This document shows, piece by piece, positions 49,401 through 61,400 of a stretch of DNA of 64,000 bases. Position numbers and translations under genes: made by a program. The stretch is from Tretioscincus oriximinensis (taxonomy: Eukaryota > Chordata > Lepidosauria > Squamata > Gymnophthalmidae), in NCBI GenBank assembly GCA_022410635.1, contig JAJVDF010000234.1:721191-785190 (forward strand), written 5' to 3'. How positions within the stretch are numbered: position 1 is the stretch's first letter; each line of letters begins with the position of its first letter. Under the pieces are notes generated by a model. That model saw only the letters and a list, made by a program, of their open reading frames with translations. It did no database searches and was not told the DNA's origin.

Positions 49401-52400
49401 ACCAATCACAATTCTTAGAACTCTCTCAGCCTCACCTACTTCACAGGGTGTCTGTTGTGGAGAAAGCATCAAAAGCTATGTGTACCCCCCTACAGTTAGG
49501 GTGGGATATAAGTATAAATAAGTAGAGAAATATATACTGAGATCAAGAGGGGCAGAAACGATCTACACTTAATTCCCCTTTATGCAACAAAAGAAGTAAA
49601 AATTAATACTGTCGGAGAACCTATTCATCATCATAATAAAGAAGGAGGAAACGGTTCAATAACAACCCTGTCAAATTCATTAAAAATTTTGTTTTATGAC
49701 TTTTCTCTTTTCGTTTGCAAAAAGGGGACCAAAGCAAACTTCCTTAGACTGCATTTCCCGTGTAACTAGCAAAGAAAAAAGTTCTGAAAGCACGACATTC
49801 TTTAATTATTTCGTAAAATCCTTTTAACCACAAAAGTAACGGTGAGTACATTTACAAATTACAGTGTTGCCAAAATGTCTGTCTGCAAGATGCTAGCAAA
49901 AAAAAACCTACTATATTTCCTAAACCAACTAATTTTAATACTAGAGTCAGTCATATAGCATTCAAATAAGCAGGCTTCAAAGACACAACCGTGGAATACA
50001 ATGGTAAACAGGTTTTGTCAAAAAGATTTCAAGCCTACTGCTACAAATCATCAAACAATGGAACAATCAAAATTTATAGTTGTCTTTAGATTGGATTCTG
50101 ATGCCAACTCGTTTGATTCTCTCACAGAAGGGGGGAGTTACACTGCTGTTACATAATAGCAGATATACATGCAGAAAACTTCCAAAATGTCCAACGCTCA
50201 ATATATCCAGAAAAGACAGAAAAAGGGTCATGCCTGAAACCNCTAAACAGGAGACGGCAGCCAATGCATTATTTAATGTTATACTCCATCTTTTAGCCAG
50301 AACTTTTAAGGCAGATTCTAAAAATGGATCAATTAAATGTATGAGTTAAAAAGCTATTTGAAAACAGCCATCCAGGCAGTATTTCTGAAATACCTTTTGC
50401 AGGACGTAGAGAACAGTTGAAGATTTTGCCTTCTGTTCCAGACTGCCCAGGTGCTTTTGGAGGGCCTCTGTGTAAGGCAGAGAGAATGGGCTCTGGCCTG
50501 ATTCTGTAGGGCTCATCTTATGATCTTATGTTAACATAAGAACATAAGAAAAGCCATACTGGTTCAGGCCACAGCCCATCAAGTCCAGTATTCTGTCTCA
50601 CACAGAGGCCTACCAGATGCACCTGGGCAGTCTGAACAGAGGAAAGCAAAATATGCTCCTGTTTATGAGTCCCTGCAAATGGTATCTCAGGAGTCCTGCC
50701 TGTTGCTCCATCCCNGAGGCAACATCCAGACATCCATCCTAGTATCCATTTATACCCTTGGTGTCCATAAACCTGTCTGGTCCTGTCTTGAAACTATCCA
50801 AGCTGTTAGCTAGCACTACCTCTTCAGGAAGTAAATTCCACAGGCCGATTACCCTCTGGGTGAAAAAATACTTTCCTTTGTCTGTTCTCACTTTTCTTCC
50901 CATCAGTTTTAAAGAGTGCCCTCTGGTCCTTGTGTTGTGTGATAGAGAAAACATTTTTTCTCTATTCACCCTGTCCACCCCATGCATGATTTTGTACACT
51001 TCAATCAGATCACCTCTCAAACGTCGCCTTTCAAGCCTGAAGAGGCCCAGACGTTGCAGCCTTGCTTCGTATGGGAGGCGCTTCAGACCCTTGATCATTT
51101 TTGTTGCCCTTTTCTGCACCTTNTCCAGTTCCAAAATATCCCTCTTGAGATGTGGTGACCAGAATTGAATACAATATTCCAAATGTGGCCTCACCACAGA
51201 TTTATAAAGAGGCAAAACAACATTTGCTGACTTNTTTTCNATTCCTTTCCTAATTATCCCAGACATGGAATTTGCCTTTTTTGCTGCTGCTGCACACTGG
51301 GTTGACATCTTCATTGAATTGTCCACCANCACCCCAAGATCTTTTTCTTGCTTGGTTCAGATCCAAAACTGCATGACAACATATATTAGCAAATGCCTGG
51401 GCAAAGAAGTATCTTCTAACCAAATACTAAATTAGTTATACTGAGCCACCATGGAAAAGAACCCTCCTAACGCACAGGAATGCTTGAAATTTCCAAGAAC
51501 GCCTGCAGGGTCTACTCCATTTTGTTACTTCATCTAACCAAATGTGTGGGCCCCTGTATGCCACAAACACATACCCCCCCCCCCCCCCCAATAACTAGTT
51601 TAGCCCCCCAATATTATGCTGGTGAGCCTGACTAGACAGCCCTGGCTCAAGCTATGCCAGTTTTTCTTTTGTGAAAGTTTGATTCTCTGTCCCTCAGCTT
51701 TTAATGTATTTTAACTGCTGCTAGAACTTTTTGCTCTTATTTTAATACTCTGTTAACCGCTTGGAACACTTTAAAGTGAAAAAAATGGTATATAAACAAA
51801 ATAAACCAAACGGTCTGCAGCTTCTTCGCCACATGCAACGGCGCCCTTGCAAATTCACCCTTGCAATTCATATGGGAGGAGAGATCACACTGCCCCCCCC
51901 CCCCAATGTGGCAAAACCTCCTTACTGCCCCCCCCAAGTCCACAGTTATTCTTCTGGGCGCCTTTGTTAATGTTACGCAACCCAGCGAGTTGTAAAATGT
52001 TCCCGCCGCTGCTCTGGCCTCGTCTCTCCATCCATTTTCAGTTCACAAAAACACAAATCAAACGCAGCAGCAGGACGTGCAGCCAAAAGGAAACTGGCAA
52101 CCCAAAAGAAAGCCTTTTCCTCTTTTCCAAGCCCGGGTCACGCCTCAGTTTGAACCCGGTTTCAGAACAGACAAACACGCCAAGCAAAAAGCAAACTGCC
52201 CTTTCCCAAAAGCAAAGGCGCGTTTTCTGGGACCGAGCAAAGACGCCCAAGGGAAGCCTCCCGCATCCATGCTGCTGGGTTCACTCGGTCTGAAAGTGGA
52301 ATGAAGCTGGATTAACACTGAGACTGCATCCACACGGAGCCTTATTCTGGGCTGTACCTCGGAATAGGTGCCTGCCAACCGCATGTTAGTGTAGACTATG

Positions 52401-55400
52401 GCAGGCCCCCGCATGAGGCCTGCCGTAGTCTACATTGGCATGTGGATGGCCAAGCTCTGTCCCGAGATGNGACCCAGATTACGTCTCCTGCATTGGACGC
52501 CGCTCTGCGCTCCCGTCTAATTTCCCGCTCACCTTTGAGCAGCTCCCCGCAGAAGCGAGCGGCCTTTGCAGCCTCCATGGTGGGCAGGCATTGAAGCTGC
52601 GGGCGCGGGGATGAGGGCGGCAGGCAGGGGCCCCTTGGCGCTGAAAGGGACGCTCGGCAGTTCCCCTCCTTGGAAAGGCGGCAGGCAGCGAAACCTCCCC
52701 GACGGGCTCCGGAACGCCGCCGCTGCCAGGCTCGACGGGGCGCTGCCCGGCCTCAGTCCGCCCCTTCGCCGCCCGAGCCGAGGAAGAAACTGCTCGCAAA
52801 CTCCGCCCGCCGCTTCTGCTTCTCCCCCTCCAACGGCCCAGTGGCATCGCCGTCCACCAAGCACGACGGCAGGGNAGGAGGAGCTGGGGCCGGAGGCGTC
52901 AAGGCGCAAGGAGGAAGGCCGGGAGCCGTCGCCTTCCCCTGGCCGGCGGGGGCGCCACTGAGCCGCTCCGAGGATGAGTCGCCCGTCGGGGACGGGGAGC
53001 TCGGCGACGCCAAGCGGCTCCTCAGGCCTCCGCGCTGCCTTCCGCCATTGGACGGCGAGGGAACGGCCCCCTGCGCGTTCCAAAGGGGGGAGGACGACGG
53101 GGCCCCAGCTGCCTCGTCGGGCGAGCGCCCGGGGACGCCGCCTATCGCCCGGCTGGAGGTCGTTGTCAGCGCTCCGTATGGGCAGGAAGCCCCACCGCCG
53201 CCTCCCCAGGCGCCGCCTCCTCCCAGCTCCAGTGCCGCCGTGGGCCACGAATCTGCCTCGACGGCGAAGAGGGAAGGGCCTCCTGGGCGGCGCCGGCGCC
53301 CTCCCCAGCCCCCCGACGGGGACGGGGCAGCAGCAGGAGGAGGAGGAGGAGGAAAGAGGCCTGCCTCCTTCCTCCTTGGGAGACGTGGTGGGCAGGCGAG
53401 TGGCTGCCTGGAGGCGGGTTTGCGCAGCAGCCCCAGTGGGAAGAGGCGCGGATGAGGGAAAAGCTGCAGGACCCGAGGTGGTGGGCAGGGCAGGCACCCA
53501 GCGGAAGAACCTGCACGGCAGGCGCCTGCAAGCGGAGCCTCCGGACGCCGGAGGCCTCGCTTGGAGAAAGGAGCTCAGGAGCCCCAGAAAAGGACGTTCT
53601 TAGGAAAATGGATGGCAGTTTCAGTGGAAAGGTAGACTGGACCTTACTTGGGAGGAGGAGGAGAGGAAGGGAGAGGATAAATAATACGCTATACTGTTAG
53701 TAGAAGGTATAGTTTAAATTTATAGAGAAACAAAAGTAAGCAAACAAACAAATAAATAAATAGGCACCAGGGTGGCCCTGCTGGCTTCCTACAACTGGCA
53801 ACTGTATTGTGCAAAATGGAAGCAGACTCTGTCCTGCTTAATGTGGAGCTACGGTGAATAGAATGATATATATCTATATAAAAATAAAACCCACGTTTTG
53901 CTTTTAAAAATATAAAATTAGAGTAAATACAGTGATTGGGGGAGTAGGAAAAGGCTATTTCTATCCAGTGTTGGGCCCTTCAGCTAGAATGGAAGCCCAA
54001 CATGCAGGGCAGCCAGTTTGCAACTCCCCACCAATGTGGTGCTTTTAAAATTTAATTTAATTTGATATGTGATCTTTCTGAAGCCTCCCAGAACTTAGCA
54101 AACAGATTCTGCCAGGACCACCTCCAAAGCCCCAGCCCTAGTTTTCCTCCCACTACTGCATAAAGGAGGGCAGTGACTGCATATAGCTCAGTGGCAAAGC
54201 AAAACACTGCCTGGATACTAGATAAGTTTGTAGTGAGTTTGCTGCCTCTTTTAAGAAGTTGGCAGTGGGAAGCTGTTTCTGCCGGCCTGCCAAGAAAACT
54301 GGACAATTATTGCGTGCAGCTCAGTATTAAAACTAACTGTCTGGATTACTTTCAGGCAATGGTACCCATTTTTGCATTTCTATCAAGAGTGGTACCCATG
54401 AACCAGAAATGGTCAATGACTCGGTGGTCCACATCAATTGGTGCATAAAGAAACCTATCATTCATGCCTCATATGAGCCCCATTCCCAAAATTGTCTAAT
54501 ATACCTGCTGCCAATGTCTAGTGCATCCACATAGGGATGGCTCAGGGGCACTAGCTTTACTGCATTACCTTCAAATCTGTTCGAGTTTTTCTGGCATCCA
54601 GAAAAAAAGGTTCTCAAAAGCATTGTATTATGTCAATTACTCTTTGTCAATTACTGAGTCTAGTGCAGTCCATTTAAAATATAAACAACCCTAGAAGTAG
54701 CATGCAATGCGGTGTTGACAGTCAGCAACTAATCGTGACAAAAAGTGAGTAGCAATCTTAAAACAAAAAGCAGGACAAGGTCCCCTGAAGTGGGGATGAT
54801 GACACCAAGAAGAGGCCAGCAGAGAACCGACTTTCCCCCTGCATCTTAATGTCATTCAGTAACTAATTGAAAGAAACCCTCCTTCAAAAAACTGGAGCCA
54901 AATATACTCAGGCCTCATTTGCACATATTCAGGGGTCTGTTACATTTCCATCACACCTGACACACAGTAACAGATCCCTAAAACAATGACTGGGTATGTG
55001 CAAACTGGGTCTTAAGAATTTTATCAATTAACATTTTGTTAGTTCTTCAAAATTTCTCTCTTAGATGAATACAGACTAAGTGGTACAAATAAAAGAGAAA
55101 GTCCCAGTTTCCCAAAATAATATTCCAAAAACATCTACTTTATCTGGTGATTTTCATAATAGAATATGGTTCTCATACTTTGGATCTTATGATGGGTAGA
55201 AAATGGTGAATACAATGAAAATGTTGTATATTAAATTGGTTGGAAGCCAGAGCTGGGAAGGGTGTGGAGAGAATGTTTCAGGCAGGCACCAATTTTCCTG
55301 CCTGTCCCACTCAGAACCATGAAAGAAGCCATGTGCTATTCAGAGCTCTGCCTAAACCGCCCCACAGAAAAGATGTACTGTATACAAAGAGTTCTGTGAT

Positions 55401-58400
55401 TTAAAAACTTTGTATTTTTTTTGTAAGCATGAAAGTATTTTTACCACAACACAAGGCAAAAATCTCTTGTATCTTGTTTCACAGGTACAAGAACACTCAG
55501 GGTTTATCCACACTCAGCTTGCTTCATACAAATTGGGTCGACATGACCAAGAGTCTCAAATGTTGTTATATGAAGTAGCATCACAATATTGCCCTCCTTC
55601 TCCTATCCCTATAATAAGGCAAAGTATGTGTGTACAATGATAAAAATATACTAGGGTGGCCTTGCCTGTTGTTTCTACAATCTGCTACTGGTAATACATA
55701 ACCTGATGAATACAGTGACTGCTATTCAATACTTGTACCACAGTTCAGCAAATAAAGATAAGGCCTCGTTCAAGATCACTGTTTCCAAGTCACATTATGC
55801 AACTTGATTCTCTATCTTCATGACAGATGCCTTCAGAGAAAGGCTGAATGTCTTATGGCCCAAACAGCCCACAGTTCCCTGAGTTATCCACTATGTCCGT
55901 CCTACAAGTGGATACTGGGATAATTTAGTGAATCCTGTATTGATCAGGGGGTTGGACAAATGGGATCTGGTCATTAACCAGTCCCAGCGACATATAATCA
56001 ACCAATAATTTTCTGATGCTTTATTTTCTACGCTTGGGAAGGGAGGAGGAGCAATTTTTCGGAACAGTGACATACTGTTGGCAGAATCATAGAGGCACCT
56101 TTGACAACAAAAAATCCATATTTGTCTTGTTAACAGCTGCCATACTGTTCTCATGTAATTCTTATTGCTGAATTACATCATGCCTTGTAATATTGTGCTT
56201 TTCCTTTCAAAATATCAGATAATTTGCATTATTTAAAAATCATAATTTTATTGATTAGCAAGGGGCATCTAGAAAGCTTGATCCTCCTTCTCTACATGCC
56301 TTGTCTCTGTGATGTGTGTAACACTGGTAGTTGTGTTGCATATTTTATTTCCTCAAAATGCAATATCTTTGCTTGTGGATAAGAGATTCAATGCTGAACT
56401 GCATCCTGTGTCACCTGGGACAAATGTTCTAGTGCCCCTTCTACCCAGGCATGCCCCCAAGCTCCACCCCACCCTCTGTGCCCAAACACCCATGATTTAA
56501 AAACCATGAGCTTTAAGTGCTCCTCTTCCCTCCCCTCCCCCTTGACTTACCAGGATGGCCACCGCTGCTACATGCTTGCTATCCATAGGCCTTGGAGTAG
56601 GAGGCAATGGTGGTCATTGCTATTCTCTCAAACCTTCTGGACCCACATCCTAATCTCAGATATGAGACGCAGGCAATGATGACTTCCCACTGGAAGGTAT
56701 CATGGGCTGTGCCTGCATCATGCATTCAGAACCACAATGTCTGGAAGGATTTGGAATAGTAATATATGATGTTGACAATATGCAGTCATTATCATCACCA
56801 AATCTAAAGTACATATGGTGAAGCCATGCAGCAGAGGTGCACAGGTATCTTCCCTGCTGGCAGGCAAGGAGGAGCCAGAACACCTCATCCCACATACCCC
56901 ATTCTCCTCACACTCCCCTAAGCCCCGTCCTTCTCACTCATCACTCAGGGCATGTGGCCTGTTTGTCCCCTGCAGTCATGGTAGTAGAAGAAACTCAAGG
57001 AATGCTAACTGCCTGTAGAAAAGAGGGACACAAGTATTCTCTTGTCCTGGGCACTGGCACTGCACACCACACCATTGTTCAGCTGTTATAATTTTAACTA
57101 GAGTCTGCTGTGATTCCCTTTGTGTTCAAACTGTTTTAGGACCCAATAAGAATCTTCACTGCACTTTATTCTAGCTTCCTACACCCATACNTTTGCAAAC
57201 AAAAACAGCTGTATTCTCAATTATTTCATCAACCGCTATTCCTTCTAGGCTACAGTTCCAGCCCAAATGGGTAATGTCAAGGTGGCAAACCTAAGGATCT
57301 CCAAATGAAGCTGTGCTTTACAGGTAACATAGGTGGGTGCCAATTCCCTACAAATCCCTGTGTTACTCCACACTACTGTGAATGTGCCTGAAATCTGGAA
57401 CAATCAAATAATGGAAAAATCTGCTAGCAAGACAAGCACAGCACAGGTCCAGAGACAGGTTTGGGCAAGTTAAACTGTAGCCACTTTGCATTTCTTTCTC
57501 ACATTTCTCTTCCATATTGATCAGTTTCTAGACAGGGGAGGAGGATTGCTTCTTTAACATAACTAAGCTTTGAAATGCACCGGGAGTCAAGGGGAAGCTA
57601 CAAGCTGAATGAATCCCATCAAATAGACATTGTACTTAGCAGCCAGCATTGATGAAACTGGAAATGTGCAAACTAAGACAAAGAAACATATGCAAAGCTA
57701 TCAACTCTCTTGTCCTCCCGGCTAATGCCCCACATTAAGACAAGCAAATGCCCCACACTACGATAGCCATTTCCCTGTATATAGTCCTTCCTGGCACATT
57801 CACAGGAAATGCCAACAGTTGGCACAAGGTATAAAAACACAAAGGGTTTTTGTTTTCGTTGGTGCAATAGTTCAATCATTTAATTTGCATCACTTTATTT
57901 TATCATACCTAAATCCATCTTCCACTAGAATTGCCGGAGAAAATCTTGGCTCTAAGCACAACAATTCCAGAAAGATTTAGGTGTGAGACCTCAAAAAAAG
58001 GAAACCACACCCACCCGAACATAAGAACATAAGAAGAGCCATACTGGATCAGGCCACAGCCCATCGAGTCCAGCATTCTGTGTCCATTTCTCAACTGTGT
58101 GTTTTGTCCATACTAGTATCTGGGGTGAACCTGAAAGGCTTAATATCTTGAGTGGCAAAACATGAGCTTATTTAATAGATCCTACCAAGAGTCCAGAAAA
58201 GGTGGACAAACCTTTTCTTTTCATTTCTTTGTCAGAGAGAAGGCTCATGGATCTGTGACTGGACTTTTGGCTCTAAGCCAAATTACCGGCATAAACAGAT
58301 TACAGCTTCTGAATAGCTTACTCAGGCTTGAATAGCGAGTTGTAGGAAAAAAGGCTGAGCTTTTCCTGATAAACAGCAAGGGTCCTGGGAAGAGCTTCAA

Positions 58401-61400
58401 ACCTGGGGACTTCCAGCCAGCAAAAGTCACACAACTTAGGGAGACTAATGTGGCTGGAGAATAATCATAGTAGGCAATTCAGGAGAAGAATTTTTACACT
58501 TTCTCAGAAAGAACACACAGCTGTATTTGAATCTCAATGGGATCCCCTGCTGAATTCTCCAACTGAGCAAACCTGCTTAAGTGTGTAGTAACTATTTACT
58601 TGTATATTTATATTCCACCCTATAGCCCCAGAGGCCTCAGGGCAGATCACAACAGAAAAATAATAAAAACAAGTAAAACAGAGTTAGTTGCTCTTCATAG
58701 TTACAATTTCCCCGAAAATAAGACATGGTAGAGGTTTTGCTCAATTGCTAAATATAAGGTGCCCCTCAAAGTAAGAGCAAAGTTTTTGTTTCTGATGAGC
58801 TCTCTATAGTGGCCAAAACTGTAACACCATTCTTTTTTTGGGTTCAACAATAAATGTGAATTCTTCATGGAAAAATAAGATATCCCTGGAAAATAAGATG
58901 TAGCGCATCTTTGGAAGCAAAAATTAATATAAGACACTGTCTTATTTTGGGGAAAACACGGTATTAACAGTGTCAGCACAGTGTGACTGCTGGAAGACTC
59001 CCAGAGTATCTGATACTTTATAGCAATTCTATAGACCTCAGAGTACCTAACAAAGCATCTAGTCTGAAAAAATGTCTCTTAGGCAGGATTCTGGTTGAGA
59101 TTGTGTGACAACAGTCTGTGGCAGCTTTAATTGAGGTCCAATACATTCCTGCTTCGGCTAAGCTGAGGTTTTTATTAAAGAATCAGAAAGGGATTCCCAT
59201 GCAACTCATTAATGATTGGGAGAATTAGAAGAAATCTTAGGTTCACCCCTCAGTATAGCATTGGGTATACTGAGGGGTAGATGCAGTCTCCTTTCCACCA
59301 TACAGCTTGTGCTATAAGTATAAATGCATCTTTTGTTAAGTGCGGCTCTATATTTCAGCACAGAAAGATCCATTTCTGATCTTAAGGGTTCTATTCATTT
59401 TCCCTCATAGGAGAATGCACATTGTGATTCAAAGCAACATTGTACAGTAGCCAATGCTAGTTATATACAAAGTTAAATGACCTCCACTGCTTGATACATT
59501 TGATTTTGCTTTACTTTTTGTCCACTGTGAATACACTATACCACTTTATTAATGGACTTTGCCAGTTCCCCCCCCCTACACTACAACTGACAGTTAATGA
59601 AATCTTTTTAAACAAATCATGCGCTTTAAGTGTCTAAGATTTCCTCCCATCACAAGTTTAGTTCTCCTACTTGTAAAACCAAACATGTGATTGGTTTTGA
59701 AATCCAATAAAATCAACCCNCCACCCCCCACCCCCGTAGGTTAGCTACCTTTGGGATTCAAAAATTAAACTTTATGGTGTAAATGTGAGAATTTATTTTC
59801 ATTCTTTTTGCAAGTTGCTCTTGAGTTTACATACAATAAAAGACTGAAGCAGGGAGTCCATGTGACCCAGTGTTAGACTCCTGGTTCGATTCTGCACTCC
59901 TCCANAAGCCAGCTGGTGATGTTGGGTTGGTCAGAAGTCCTTGGNAGTTCTCTCAGCTCCACTTACTTCACAATGTGTTTGTTGTGAAGAGAACAGAAGC
60001 TGATGTAAGTTGCTTTGAGTCCCTTTGCATTGAGAAAAATGGGGTATAAAAACAATTCAGACAAAGGGATTGTTACAGACATGTCTAGATGCATACATAT
60101 GGGGCCTTTTGGATGCACTGAAATGCTGATACACTTGGGATTACTCCCAGTGACTTTTATTTTCCCCAATAGAGGAATAATACTGGCTTACAACAATAAG
60201 AACATAAGAAGAGCCATACTGGATCAGGCCACAGCCCATCTAGTCCAGCACTCTGTCTCACTTAGAGGCCCACCAGATGCACCTGNGCTGTCTGAACAGA
60301 GGAAAGCAAAATATGCACCTGTTCATGACTCCCTGCAAATGGTATTTCAGGAGCCCTGCCTGTTGCTCCATCCCGGAGGCAACATCCAGACATCCATCCT
60401 AGGAAGAGACAACGTGAAATGATTTGAGCAGCCTAAAAGAAAAATGGTGAGTTGAAATAAGAAAATGAGAAGTTGATAGGTTAAAGGCAAAAGAGTTTTG
60501 AGGATGAAGGGGAACATGAAAGTGATCAACTTTAAAAATGGGAATTTAAAGGGTCAAGGGAAAGAAATAGAAGTATGAGAAGCTGGAATACTGACTGCAG
60601 CTTGGAGGGAGAAAAAGCAGCTCTTTAGAGGTCGAAGAAGAAATGGAGACTTAGCATAAAGAAGGTTTGGAGTGTTTATGGTTTGGGTGGGGAACATTAA
60701 AGGTTCATAGGATGACTCTCATCATCTGCTCTGCTTTTAAAGATAAGAGAATCCTCAGTCCTTCTTCTAAATTCTCCCATCTGCTGTGCCCCGAACTGTC
60801 ATAATCTCAGAGTCTAAAACCAGGACACATTTACAGCCCTCCTTCAACCCTGTTCCTGTCCCACTGAGATGCTGTTATTGCCATGGTAATTGCAAACTTC
60901 TGGCTTTGGGGCCTAGACAACACCATAAAATTATGGTCTGCCTGTGCAATCCATGGCATATGACAGTCCCATCCTTCCACTATCCCTTTCAATTCCCTAT
61001 TGAAATGGTACAAGCTCGGGAGCTACGAATTGAATACACTAACAAATCCATCTAGAATAGATACTTGTTACATCCACCACTGTATCATAACCAGATATTC
61101 CACAGCTGAGGCAACATAAAATGAAGTTTTTAGCTAGGACATGCACAAAAGTATGCCTCAAGGTGTGTCTGTCATCCTTGCTGTATTGCTTTAGAAGATC
61201 CTTTNAAGACACACCTGTTTTACCTGGCCTTGGGCTGAAGAAATGTCATATTTGTCCCTGCTTTTAGATATTGTTTTATACTGTTTTTAATTTGTTAATT
61301 TTGAATGTTTTTTTGTTGGCCGCCCTGAGACCTTTGGGTATAGGGTGGGGTATAAGTATAAATAAATAAATAAAAGTATAGAGAGTTGTGATTAAATTGA

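Larger units (their letters stand above)
48725..52532 (-). other. CDC14B: CDC14B intron between exon 1b and exon 2
   Basis: Holds an L2-type tail plus SINE (49.2-49.5 kb), a tail-to-tail pair of CR1-like copies (50.36-51.36 kb), poly-C tracts (51.57-51.59 and 51.89-51.91 kb) and a MITE (52.33-52.48 kb). Confidence 0.65.

Noticed and set aside
52529..53497. 322-codon minus-strand and 261-codon plus-strand open frames in the 52.5-53.5 kb GC island
   Set aside because: Both are Pro/Ala/Arg/Gly-rich, overlap each other on opposite strands and lie in a CpG island where stop codons are rare. No domain is visible.
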